Source: Oceanicoccus sagamiensis (GTDB lineage Bacteria > Pseudomonadota > Gammaproteobacteria > Pseudomonadales > Dasaniaceae). Taken from it: a stretch of DNA of 64,000 nt. Each line of letters starts with the position of its first letter. Positions within the stretch are counted from its first letter, which is position 1. A program made the translations under genes and the position numbers. A model generated the notes under the pieces. That model saw only the letters and a program-made list of their open reading frames with translations. It ran no database searches and was not told where the DNA came from. Location: positions 2,294,001-2,358,000 of the forward strand of contig NZ_CP019343.1 in NCBI RefSeq assembly GCF_002117105.1, written 5' to 3'. Of the stretch, positions 17,669 through 26,601 are shown one piece after another.

Positions 17669-19839
17669 TATTGCGTGCCTGCTCTTGCCAATAACAGCTT
17701 AAATTGTTTCAGGCTGTCTGGTGCAGGTATCCTGCCCAGTTCAAACTTTCGGCTTTTATCGATAGAGCGATTAATGGCCAGAACACCATACTGATAGTTA
17801 GTCTCTTTAGCGATAGAGAGGACGGTATTGTTAATATCTTCTGACCGCCCGTTTGGATAGCAGATACCGTTGGGTCTTTTGCCAATCTGTTCTTCAATTC
17901 TATGCATTGAAAGCAGTAGTTCCCGTTCAATGTCTTGATCATCCAGATTGGAAAGTACTGGGTGTGTAATGGTGTGACTGCCAATATCAAGTCCCTGCTC
18001 AGACATGTCTTGTAAGTTGCGCCACGTCAGTGGGCGGTAATCATTGGTGGGTTGCTCTGGTGGAATAACTTCCAGTTGTGCAAAAAGGTGTTGGAAGATT
18101 GAATCGCGTTCAGTCGTGGATAGTGGCAATAATATATCGGCAATTCTACTCCAGGCTGTTTGTATCTCATGTTTACCCAGCCGTATTTCGCCAAGTATAG
18201 GGTGAGAGATAATGCTTTTATGGGTGTTGTTGAGTAAGTACCGAAGGATGTCTGGCCATAGCCATTGTTTGCCATCAATAAACCCTGTCGTTATATAAAG
18301 GCTTGCGGGTAGTTGCAGTTGGCGAAGGATTGGCCAGGCCTTATGATAAAAATCACCATAGCCATCGTCAAAGGTAATGGCTACAGAGTATGGCTCTACC
18401 GTATTGTTGTTAAGTCTCTCTAATAACTCATCAATCGAGATGACATTATAATTTTGCATCAGATACTGCATTTGTTGTTTAAAAACGCCCGGTTGAATGG
18501 CGCCTGATTCCGGGCGGTTTAGAATACGGTGATACATCAGTATGATAGGTTGGGAGCGTTTTATATAACGCATGGCGGGTAAGATACCGCTATATAGCAC
18601 GATGTTTTTTGATAGCGCCTTCAGACTATTTGAGCTGACTATTTTTTTGCTATAAGTTGCCAGATTTGAACCGGGAGTGTCTAGCTCTTCATAAATATCG
18701 GTGAAATCCTTGACCACTTCATTGAAGCTGAATTTATTAATGGCATGTTTTAGTGCCGCTTGCCCCATCGTTGCCCTGTCTTCTGGATGAGTCAGTAGTC
18801 GGTTAATGGCTGTTGCCAGCTCTGCTTCGGAGTGAACAATCAGCCCGGTTCTATTGTCTTCAACGCTTTCCAGGGCAACACCATCCATATACGTTACAAT
18901 AGGTGGTATGCCGCAGGCCATTGCCTCAATAATCACATTGCCAAAGCCCTCCTTTCTGGATGGGAGAACAAATAAATCAGCCAGCTTCATATATTTATCG
19001 ACTTGATCGGAAGCCCCTTGAAACTGAACGCTTAGCTGTTGCTCGCTGGCAAGTGCTTGCATTTTTTCTGCAAAAATACTGAATTCCTGTGTCTCAAATT
19101 CATTGGGTCCTACCAGAAGAAGTTTGGCTTTGGGGTTGTTCGCCATAACTTTCGGCCAGGCCTCTAGCAGAATATCGACACCTTTACGTTCAAGAATCGC
19201 GCCAACGAACAACACATATTGTGCATCTTCGTCCAATCCGAAGTCCCGTCGTAACGCTTGCTTTTCTTGAGTGGATACAGGGCTGAATCGTTGTGTGTCG
19301 ACACCCTGGCGCACTTTGGTGACTTTGTTTACGTCAAATTTCAGTTCATAGCAGGATTCTTCAATGGCTTTAGAGATAACCATAAAGGCATCTATTTTTC
19401 GTAATACTTTAAACCTCACATTCATAAATCGATAGGCGGTGGATATGGACTTAGGGTCGTCGGCACCCAGTAAGACCATTTGCATAATTATTTTCTTATT
19501 AAATAATTTGCAAAACAGGGTTAGTAGGCAGTATTCATCGACATGACCACTAAACTGGAAATAATCATATTTGTGCCTGTTGCTCCACAAAAATAATAAT
19601 ATCCTAAGAGCCATTTTCATTTCATGGAATTTGGCATTGGGTTGGTAGGGTATACGATTAACTTTAATGTTATCAATATAATCTGTTTTAGGCAGGTGAC
19701 CATAATCCAGTGTCAGCAGCTCGATGGAGTAACCCTTTTTAATCAGGTAAGGGAATAAAGCCCTGAGATAGATGCCGTGGCCAGAAAATAATGGGGCATA
19801 TTCATGTATAAAAAATAAGACACGCTTGTTTTGTTTCAT
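17668..19839 (-). CDS. Bifunctional GT4 glycosyltransferase / polysaccharide deacetylase fusion
   Basis: Two-domain protein of 723 residues. Residues 1 to about 385 form a GT4 glycosyltransferase (FSGHGIYLRALFPYL at the start; FVLPSRKEGFGNVIIEAMAC as the EX7E region). After a short linker, about residues 430-723 are a carbohydrate esterase family 4 domain with ILMYHRILNRPES, metal-binding AITFDDGYGDFYHKA and DIGSHTITHPVLSN (HxxxH). All visible metal-site residues are kept, so both halves look active. No frameshift or stop lies between them. One chain could add an N-acetyl sugar and deacetylate it. Confidence 0.9.
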   Translation of the reverse strand: MKQNKRVLFFIHEYAPLFSGHGIYLRALFPYLIKKGYSIELLTLDYGHLPKTDYIDNIKVNRIPYQPNAKFHEMKMALRILLFLWSNRHKYDYFQFSGHVDEYCLLTLFCKLFNKKIIMQMVLLGADDPKSISTAYRFMNVRFKVLRKIDAFMVISKAIEESCYELKFDVNKVTKVRQGVDTQRFSPVSTQEKQALRRDFGLDEDAQYVLFVGAILERKGVDILLEAWPKVMANNPKAKLLLVGPNEFETQEFSIFAEKMQALASEQQLSVQFQGASDQVDKYMKLADLFVLPSRKEGFGNVIIEAMACGIPPIVTYMDGVALESVEDNRTGLIVHSEAELATAINRLLTHPEDRATMGQAALKHAINKFSFNEVVKDFTDIYEELDTPGSNLATYSKKIVSSNSLKALSKNIVLYSGILPAMRYIKRSQPIILMYHRILNRPESGAIQPGVFKQQMQYLMQNYNVISIDELLERLNNNTVEPYSVAITFDDGYGDFYHKAWPILRQLQLPASLYITTGFIDGKQWLWPDILRYLLNNTHKSIISHPILGEIRLGKHEIQTAWSRIADILLPLSTTERDSIFQHLFAQLEVIPPEQPTNDYRPLTWRNLQDMSEQGLDIGSHTITHPVLSNLDDQDIERELLLSMHRIEEQIGKRPNGICYPNGRSEDINNTVLSIAKETNYQYGVLAINRSIDKSRKFELGRIPAPDSLKQFKLLLARAGTQ

Positions 19840-19848
19840 TAGCTGGGC

Positions 19849-21027
19849 CTACTTGTCCTTTATGGTATTGATTTCATCTAGAATTAATGTGATGCGTTTT
19901 TCCCATGAGTTATCAAAGGCAAGTTTAACTCTGGCCTCAGTCTCACCATTGTCACCTGCCAACGAGTCGTCTATTGCTTCGAGGAACTCGCCATGGCTGT
20001 GTGCAATTGAAATAACATCGGCCAGTTTATCAGCCCCTGAGGTGTTGGTTGTGACCAGTGGTTTGCCACTGGCAAGGTAGTCATAGAGTTTAATGGGGTC
20101 ATTGCCATTGGTATGTTCATTAATTAAGTTAGGTAGTATGCAGACGTCAAAATAGTTATAAACACTATAGAGTTGAGTGTATTGACGAGGTGGTAATATA
20201 TAAACATTGTTATTGCTCTCGGCTGCCATGCCAAGTGGATGCTCATCCGTCGATGGCCCCATAAAAACAAAGTTGTAATCCGGCCTGCTTTTAGCCATAT
20301 AGTCGATTAATTCACTGTCCAGTCGCGTTGGGTTAAGCCAGCCTATATAGCCTATAATCGGGCCGGATAGAGCTTCCAGTTCTGCTATAGTAGCCAGTGT
20401 GCCGGGCTGCTTGAAGGTGAAATAATTGGTTGCATTGGGTACTTGCAGAACATGCTTGGCAATAGTTTTTGCCTGTTGGCTCAGTTTTTCATTGATAGTT
20501 AAAACTATATCAGCGGTTTTTAAATAATAGTCTACGGATTCAGTAATTTTCCTTTTATTGTCTTCGTTGCTTTCGAAGGCTGAAAAATCATCAGACCAAT
20601 CAAAAATCTTAATATCTGCCTTTTCCCATGTGGGTCTTGTCAGGGTATGCATCGCCGATGCGTAGTCATTGGCAATCACTATAGTTTTTTTATTGCCTAT
20701 ATTGATGATTTTGAAAAAAAGCCTTTTGATAATGTGTGTGAGTGCTTTGAAGCGTAAGCTAAAAGGAAAGAATAGAGGCGTATATACCCTGTGTCCTTGC
20801 CGATTTTTTGGACGCACAAAGGACCAGTTGTATCTTCTTGGGGGGCTTAGCTCATGCTTTGGGTCTGTCAGTAGTTTTCCCAGCCAGACACCAGAGTTGA
20901 CGTAATAAGATTTTTCAATATAGCTTTGTTGTGCAATGTGGTGGAAGATGGTTTGATTTCTCTTCCAGTAGTCTGACCATGGGTTGTAGCCAAAGTTAAT
21001 CAGTTGGTACTGCTTGTTGTTCTTCAT
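19849..21027 (-). CDS. GT-B type glycosyltransferase
   Basis: Glycosyltransferase-like protein of 392 residues from the ATG at 21027. That start is preferred over an upstream TTG because it makes a four-base ATGA overlap with the CapK-like gene. The C-terminal half has the donor-domain pattern GYIGWLNPTRLDSELIDYM, FMGPSTDE, VCILPNLINEHTNGNDPIKL and YDYLASGKPLVTT, typical of GT4-like enzymes. The N-terminal half is divergent. Nine bases separate it from the fused enzyme. Confidence 0.83.
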   Translation of the reverse strand: MKNNKQYQLINFGYNPWSDYWKRNQTIFHHIAQQSYIEKSYYVNSGVWLGKLLTDPKHELSPPRRYNWSFVRPKNRQGHRVYTPLFFPFSLRFKALTHIIKRLFFKIINIGNKKTIVIANDYASAMHTLTRPTWEKADIKIFDWSDDFSAFESNEDNKRKITESVDYYLKTADIVLTINEKLSQQAKTIAKHVLQVPNATNYFTFKQPGTLATIAELEALSGPIIGYIGWLNPTRLDSELIDYMAKSRPDYNFVFMGPSTDEHPLGMAAESNNNVYILPPRQYTQLYSVYNYFDVCILPNLINEHTNGNDPIKLYDYLASGKPLVTTNTSGADKLADVISIAHSHGEFLEAIDDSLAGDNGETEARVKLAFDNSWEKRITLILDEINTIKDK

Positions 21028-22385
21028 GGCCTTACATCGACTTGCAGGTTGCAAATGGAGAATCTGAACTTGCCGTTTTTAAGTTGGGGTATTGATGGCA
21101 CGTCATTGATAATAAGCTCGACCTTGTCGCCAAAAACATCGGCTAATTCCTGCTTGAGAGCGGTATCGGTATGGTCGTTATACTCATGGCCTTTTACCCG
21201 ATTGATCTCAAGTGACTCAAGACTATTTTGTACAAGTTGCATCTGCTCAATGCCGGGGATTTTAGTTAGGGTCCTTTCGATAAGCGAAATACCTGATACT
21301 TGTCCGCCACTATCTGTTTTAAGAAAATCAGCGACACGGCCTTCCAGTCTTTCTAGAAAGGGGAGTTGTCTTCCGCAGGGGCATTGGCGATTAGACAGTA
21401 CGCCGACATCCTCTACACGGTAGCGAATTAATGGCATGCCAAAATTATTCAGGTCTGTAATCACCAGTTTCCCGGGCTGTCCCTGTGGCACGGGCTTGTC
21501 ATTATCATCCAGACACTCGACGATGACATGGCTGCTGTTTATATGCATGCCCTTATGCTGCTCACATTCGCAAGCGATAAGCCCAACTTCCTCACAGCCA
21601 TATCGGTTGGTTACAGCTTGTTTGAACACCTGCTGTATGATTTCTCTTTCGTTATCCAGCAGCATCATAGAGGTGGCAATAATCCCCTTGAATGGCGGCG
21701 CCTCGATGTTGTTATCGACAATATACTTAGCCAGGATATAAATTGAATGGGCATGGCCAAAAAGAATGTCAGGTTTAAAACTCTGGCATTCGACAAGAAA
21801 GTCTTTAATGCTTTCCTGATCGATCTTCATGGTGTCCAGGCAGATGCTTCGTTCAAGCAGAGCAGATCGTAAGCGCTTCTTCAGCGTGTCGGCTGTTGGA
21901 GGATTTCCCCATAGCGCTGCCGTTTTATAGCCTGGTTTCCAGCCGGCCCAGCTGTCTGCGAAGTTTTGAGCGCCATTTCTCTTTTGCTGGCAGAGCTTGT
22001 CGAAGTACAGGTTTAATGACGTGCCTGTTGAGCCGCCCGTTTTAGCCATGACCAGTTCTTCGATGTTGTACTGGTTGCTAATAAAATGTGCAGTATTTTC
22101 CCGCAGTTCTATTTTTGTGGTTACCGGGATTTCAAGCAGCACCTCTAGCGTGTTGGTTTTTTCTATGTCGATATGCTTTAGCCGTTCGCTATACCAGGGG
22201 CTGGTTTTTTTGGCATGGCCTAGAATGTGTTTTAACTTTTCCAGCTGAATAGCTGCAATGTCTTCTGGCGACAGCCATTGTTGCTGCGCCAGTGATTTCG
22301 TGGTTTCAATTCTATTGTTACCCTCTTTAAATTCCCAGAGCTGGTAAACTCCCCAGGCAATAAAATTGTCAATCTGCTTTAGCAT
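21024..22385 (-). CDS. CapK/PaaK-like adenylate-forming enzyme
   Basis: Protein of 453 residues related to phenylacetate-CoA ligase and the capsule protein CapK. Motifs include the phosphate loop AKTGGSTGTSLNLYF, the adenylate region NRYGCEEVGLIACECE and GKLVITDLNNFGMPLIRYRVEDVG. A C-terminal cysteine pair (RQCPCGRQLPFL) is typical of this branch. It is the first gene of the minus-strand operon, with 150 bases of AT-rich sequence upstream where its promoter must lie. It may activate an acid that is then attached to the polymer, perhaps by the FemAB-like protein. The substrate is unknown. Confidence 0.85.
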   Translation of the reverse strand: MLKQIDNFIAWGVYQLWEFKEGNNRIETTKSLAQQQWLSPEDIAAIQLEKLKHILGHAKKTSPWYSERLKHIDIEKTNTLEVLLEIPVTTKIELRENTAHFISNQYNIEELVMAKTGGSTGTSLNLYFDKLCQQKRNGAQNFADSWAGWKPGYKTAALWGNPPTADTLKKRLRSALLERSICLDTMKIDQESIKDFLVECQSFKPDILFGHAHSIYILAKYIVDNNIEAPPFKGIIATSMMLLDNEREIIQQVFKQAVTNRYGCEEVGLIACECEQHKGMHINSSHVIVECLDDNDKPVPQGQPGKLVITDLNNFGMPLIRYRVEDVGVLSNRQCPCGRQLPFLERLEGRVADFLKTDSGGQVSGISLIERTLTKIPGIEQMQLVQNSLESLEINRVKGHEYNDHTDTALKQELADVFGDKVELIINDVPSIPQLKNGKFRFSICNLQVDVRP

Positions 22386-22536
22386 CTGGATAACCTTTGT
22401 CCGTATATTGCTTCTTACTTGAAGATGCTGTTATTAAATATAATGGCGTAAATATATGTAGATTTTTCGCTTTTGTTAAAGGTTATGATTCCAGTATGTA
22501 AGTGCTATAGTCGCGCAGTATATTACGCTGGATATA

Positions 22537-25173
22537 TCACAGCAGAGCTTCTGCCTCCTTAAGATGCTGGCTGATTTCTTTTGATTTACCATTAGTGAGG
22601 CTTTCAGCTCTTTCCAGCAATTTAATGCCTTCTGCTACCTTGCCCTTTTGCACTAAAATCCAGCCATAGGTATCAAGAACGCCTGGGCTGTTTGGGACTG
22701 TCGCATAAGCCTGACTGGCGGTTTCTTCTGCTCGCTCATCCCCTTTTTCATAATATAGCCAAGCCAGATTATTCAGGGCGATACCATCTTTAGGGTTCAA
22801 CTTGATAGCCCGGCCATACAGATCGGCGGCGGCGTTGTTATCACCGTCTTTCTGAAACTCTATAGCTTTAAGCGTAACCGGGTTAGAGCTCTGCGGGATT
22901 TTACTTATCCAGTCATCCAGTAGGCTCATGGCCTTTTCAGCGTTGCCGGATTTTTTCAAAATCGTATAGTAAAGCGAACCTATGCGCCCAGAGGGAGATT
23001 GTTCCCAGGCCTTTTGTATATGGCTGATTGCCTCTGGCCACTGCTGTTGTTCGGCACGTACCTGAGCTTTGAAATACTTCCCGGCAACGCTGCCTTGCTC
23101 GCTTTGCTCTATTTGCTCAGCAATTTTCATGGCTTCATCAAAATTTTGTGCTTGTATTTCAAGCTTGATCAGTTCAGCCTGAAGGATGCCATTATTGGGG
23201 GCTAATACGATGGCCTTCGATAGCCGGTTGCGACCAGTGGCAATATCCCCGTCAGCCAAAGAGCGCAGTGATTGGGTTCTGTAAATATTGATGGCTGTGG
23301 ATCGGGTGTAGTTTGATATTGGTTTGCTATCTATAGCGCTATCGGCAAATTTCAGGGCCATTTCACCCTGGTTTTCGATAGCGTAATATTCGGCTAGCAC
23401 TGTATGCAGGGTGCTGTTATCTGGCGAGGCTTCGGCTTCAGTGCTTAGTTCACTGATAACTTTATCGCCATCATTGTTAAGTTGGTAGCCAGTGATAAGC
23501 CCTTTGTAACCAGCGGTACTGGGTTTTACAGCCAATGATTTGCGGAAATTATTAATGGCTTTAGAGGGTTTTTTCTCAGCCAGCTGTAATTGACCGAGAG
23601 CTAATAATGCGGCTGCATTATCAGGAGCAAGGCTAATAGTCTTGTTTAGGTTCTTCTCGGCAGCAGCCAGATCTTTGTTAATGGAGTTAATCCGCGCAGC
23701 TTGTAAATAGGCCTTTGGATCTTCCGGGTTTTGTTGGATAAAGCGGTTGTTGAGTTGTAAGGCTTTATCCTGTTCACCATTGTTCAATAGTGCGTTGATA
23801 TAATCATCTTTGATATCCTGACTGTTGGGCGCTTTTTCCAGGGCGGCATTATATTGTGCGTAGGCCTGCTCGTTTTTATCCAGAGCCAGATAATGGCGGG
23901 CTAGTATGGTGTGTAATTTGTAGCGTGTAGGGTCAATCGCCAATGCTTTTTGTAAGGCCAGCGCTGCGCGTGTATCCGTGTTGTCGATATTTAATAGTGC
24001 CAGACCATAGACTGCCTGGATGCCAGCATCTTCAGGGTGTGATAACAGGGCTTTTTCCAGTAGTTCGACGGCTTGCTTGGGCTTTCTCAGTCGTAATTGT
24101 GTCAGTGCTGTCGAGCTAATTGCCTGGCTGCTTGATGTTTCTGCATCAATATTTTCCTCAAGTAATTTGCCAGCTTCTTCCAAGTCCCCTTGCTGCAAAT
24201 TGATGATGCCCAGTAACATACCACTCATGCTGTTGCCTGGGTTATTTTCATAAAGCTCTATCAGAAGTTCTTCAGCTTGTTCGATATCCCCTGATTGATA
24301 GAGGCCGAGAGCTTCGTTGTATTGCTGTCTGGCTTGGTGGGCTTCCGGGTTGGCCTCGGCCAGAATTTTGGTATAGATCAGGCTTTCGCTGGGGCGCCCA
24401 AGCTCCGTTAGCGTTTGGGCCAGTCTCGACAGTACTGTTGACTTGAGGCTTGTCATGATGTCAGTTTCTGGCAAATGTTGTAGAGCCTGGGTGAGGTAGT
24501 TTTCTGTGTCGTCTAGCTGATTATCCAAATAGGCAAGCTCTGCTTTATAGAGCAGAGCTTCCGGGTTGTTGGGATCTTGCTGAAGTAGTTTATTCAGTGC
24601 CAGATTGGCGCTTTGATTTTTTTGATTTCTTAATTGCAGCTGGATATAAGCTAGTTGTGCTTCAGCATTGCTTGCGTCTTTGGCGAGTAGGTCAAGGTAT
24701 ATTTTTTCAGCGCTCTCAACATGGTTGAGGCCTCCCTCGATACGCGCTCGGACCAGCATGGCCTCGATGGATTGTTGGTCGGTATTCTCCAGCATCTTGC
24801 TGGCAGATTGATACTTCCCGACCTGTGAGTAGGCTTTGGCTAGTGGCAGGCTCACCTCATTAGTATAGGTCTCTGATAAGGGTTCCAATGTTTTGATGAC
24901 TGCAGGGCTACTGCCCAGGTTGCTATAAATTGTTGCCAGAACCAAGTGGCCCTGTGCTGAATCCGGTGAATACTTGATGACATTGCGTGCTTCGATAATG
25001 GCGGCACGATATTGCCCTTGCGACATGTAGGAGGCAGAGGTTTTTTTGTGAATTTCTGCTTGTTTGGCGTTGTCAGCTGCCGGGTCGGAGCATCCTGTAA
25101 ATATCAGGCTGGCTGAAAGTAGTGTGACGTAAAGGTAGTTCCTGATATACGTTGTAGTCATAGATCTATTCAT
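22537..25173 (-). CDS. prsT: PEP-CTERM system TPR-repeat lipoprotein
   Basis: Large TPR lipoprotein (878 residues). The signal peptide ends in lipobox IFTGC, and tetratricopeptide-like repeats fill the rest (for example AIIEARNVIKYSPDSAQGHL, ALLALGQLQLAEKKPSKAI, IALNNLAWLYYEKGDE). The length and its place directly after a PrsK/PrsR pair match the PrsT family. It is probably anchored in the periplasm as an assembly scaffold for export or sorting; that role is not established. It lies 61 bases after prsR in the same direction. A second in-frame ATG lies at 25161. Confidence 0.92.
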   Translation of the reverse strand: MNRSMTTTYIRNYLYVTLLSASLIFTGCSDPAADNAKQAEIHKKTSASYMSQGQYRAAIIEARNVIKYSPDSAQGHLVLATIYSNLGSSPAVIKTLEPLSETYTNEVSLPLAKAYSQVGKYQSASKMLENTDQQSIEAMLVRARIEGGLNHVESAEKIYLDLLAKDASNAEAQLAYIQLQLRNQKNQSANLALNKLLQQDPNNPEALLYKAELAYLDNQLDDTENYLTQALQHLPETDIMTSLKSTVLSRLAQTLTELGRPSESLIYTKILAEANPEAHQARQQYNEALGLYQSGDIEQAEELLIELYENNPGNSMSGMLLGIINLQQGDLEEAGKLLEENIDAETSSSQAISSTALTQLRLRKPKQAVELLEKALLSHPEDAGIQAVYGLALLNIDNTDTRAALALQKALAIDPTRYKLHTILARHYLALDKNEQAYAQYNAALEKAPNSQDIKDDYINALLNNGEQDKALQLNNRFIQQNPEDPKAYLQAARINSINKDLAAAEKNLNKTISLAPDNAAALLALGQLQLAEKKPSKAINNFRKSLAVKPSTAGYKGLITGYQLNNDGDKVISELSTEAEASPDNSTLHTVLAEYYAIENQGEMALKFADSAIDSKPISNYTRSTAINIYRTQSLRSLADGDIATGRNRLSKAIVLAPNNGILQAELIKLEIQAQNFDEAMKIAEQIEQSEQGSVAGKYFKAQVRAEQQQWPEAISHIQKAWEQSPSGRIGSLYYTILKKSGNAEKAMSLLDDWISKIPQSSNPVTLKAIEFQKDGDNNAAADLYGRAIKLNPKDGIALNNLAWLYYEKGDERAEETASQAYATVPNSPGVLDTYGWILVQKGKVAEGIKLLERAESLTNGKSKEISQHLKEAEALL

Positions 25174-25234
25174 TGATAGTTAATCTCCGCAGTCCAGTTT
25201 GCTGATTGCTAGTTTTTAATTGGTCATTTGGCTG

Positions 25235-26584
25235 TTAGGCCGTGATGTTATATTTTTTTACCAGGTCATATAGTGTCGGTCGTGTTACCCCTAATAATTT
25301 GGCTGCGGCAGAATAGTTGCCATCAGTCATTGAGAGCGCTCTATTAATGGCGCTCTTTTCTGCATCCTGGCGAACCTGGCGCAGGTTAATAGAAAAGCTT
25401 TCTACGGCTTCAATGGTTAAATCATCGGGGTTAATATGCTTGGTGTCGCACATGATAATGGCGCGTTTAATTTTGTTTTCCATTTCACGGATATTGCCCG
25501 GCCAGGGGTAGGATTCAATGGCCTGAGTAGCTTCAGTAGAAAAACCCGTTACCTTGCTTTTTTGATCTGCTGTCATTGTCTCCAGGAAGTGTCGGGCCAA
25601 TAAAATCTTATCGCCTTCACGTTCTCTTAATGGTGGAATGTTAATGACCATTTCACAGATGCGGTAATATAAATCTTCCCGGAAGGTGCCTTCTGCCACC
25701 ATTTCTTCGAGGTTCTTATTGGTTGCGCAAACGACTCTGACATCAACCGGTAGTTCTTCCCGTCCACCCACTCGTTCGATAACCCGCTCCTGTAAAAAAC
25801 GCAGCAGTTTGGCTTGTAAGGGTAAAGGCATATCGCCTATTTCATCGAGAAAGAGGGTGCCTTCCTGGGCGACTTCTACTTTACCGATGGTTTGTTTGTT
25901 GGCGCCTGTAAAGGCTCCTTTCTCATAGCCGAACAGTTCGCTTTCCATGAGGTTTTCAGGGACGGCGGCGCAGTTAATGGCGACAAAACGTTTGTCTTTA
26001 CGCGGGCTGATATTGTGAATGGCTTTAGCAAAAACTTCTTTACCGGTTCCGCTTTCACCTAACAGTGTGGTGGTGACAGTGGTTGGGGCAACTTTTTCAA
26101 TGGTGCTGCAAATCCGCAACATTTGTGGGTCGGTAGCGATAATGCCGTTAAGGGGAGAGGTTTGCTGGCTGTGCAGTTTTCTATTCTGCTCTTCCAGGGT
26201 ATACATTTGATAGGCGCGTTGCACTATCAAATCCAGTGTCTCCGTATTGATGGGCTTTTGGTAAAAATCGTAAGCACCCAGAGCAACAGCTCTGACGGCA
26301 TTTTCGTAATCATGGTTGCCGGTGACAACAATGATTTTCGATGACGGCGAAATACTGCTGACCTCCTGCACGGTTTTAAAACCTTCTTCCACCCCTTCTT
26401 CGTCGGGTGGCAGGCCGAGGTCTTGCAATATCACAGCGGGTTCATGTTGCCTGACCGCTGCGATCGCGGATTCCCGATCTCCGGCAATAACCACATTGTA
26501 AGCGTCAAAGTGCCAGCGTAGTTGGCTTTGCAGGCCAGCATCATCTTCAACGATTAGCAGTGTTTTTTCAGTTTCTTTACTCAT
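25235..26584 (-). CDS. prsR: Sigma-54-dependent response regulator PrsR
   Basis: NtrC-type activator (449 residues). A receiver domain covers about residues 8-130 (phosphoacceptor Asp in VILQDLGLPPDEEG). The AAA+ sigma-54 interaction domain covers about 150-380, with Walker A GESGTGKEVF, the sigma-54 contact loop GAFTGA and Walker B GTLFLDEIGD. The C-terminus is a Fis-type helix-turn-helix (NYSAAAKLLGVTRPTLYDLV). The receiver is slightly unusual in having a PPDEEG insertion after the Asp. It is expected to be phosphorylated by the upstream PrsK and to act at sigma-54 promoters of exosortase-linked genes. Confidence 0.95.
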   Translation of the reverse strand: MSKETEKTLLIVEDDAGLQSQLRWHFDAYNVVIAGDRESAIAAVRQHEPAVILQDLGLPPDEEGVEEGFKTVQEVSSISPSSKIIVVTGNHDYENAVRAVALGAYDFYQKPINTETLDLIVQRAYQMYTLEEQNRKLHSQQTSPLNGIIATDPQMLRICSTIEKVAPTTVTTTLLGESGTGKEVFAKAIHNISPRKDKRFVAINCAAVPENLMESELFGYEKGAFTGANKQTIGKVEVAQEGTLFLDEIGDMPLPLQAKLLRFLQERVIERVGGREELPVDVRVVCATNKNLEEMVAEGTFREDLYYRICEMVINIPPLREREGDKILLARHFLETMTADQKSKVTGFSTEATQAIESYPWPGNIREMENKIKRAIIMCDTKHINPDDLTIEAVESFSINLRQVRQDAEKSAINRALSMTDGNYSAAAKLLGVTRPTLYDLVKKYNITA

Positions 26585-26601
26585 AAGTCATTCTTAGTCA
26601 T

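Noticed and set aside
22386-22536. Terminator between prsT and the CapK-like gene
   Set aside because: The near-palindrome around 22514-22532 is too imperfect and has no T-run.
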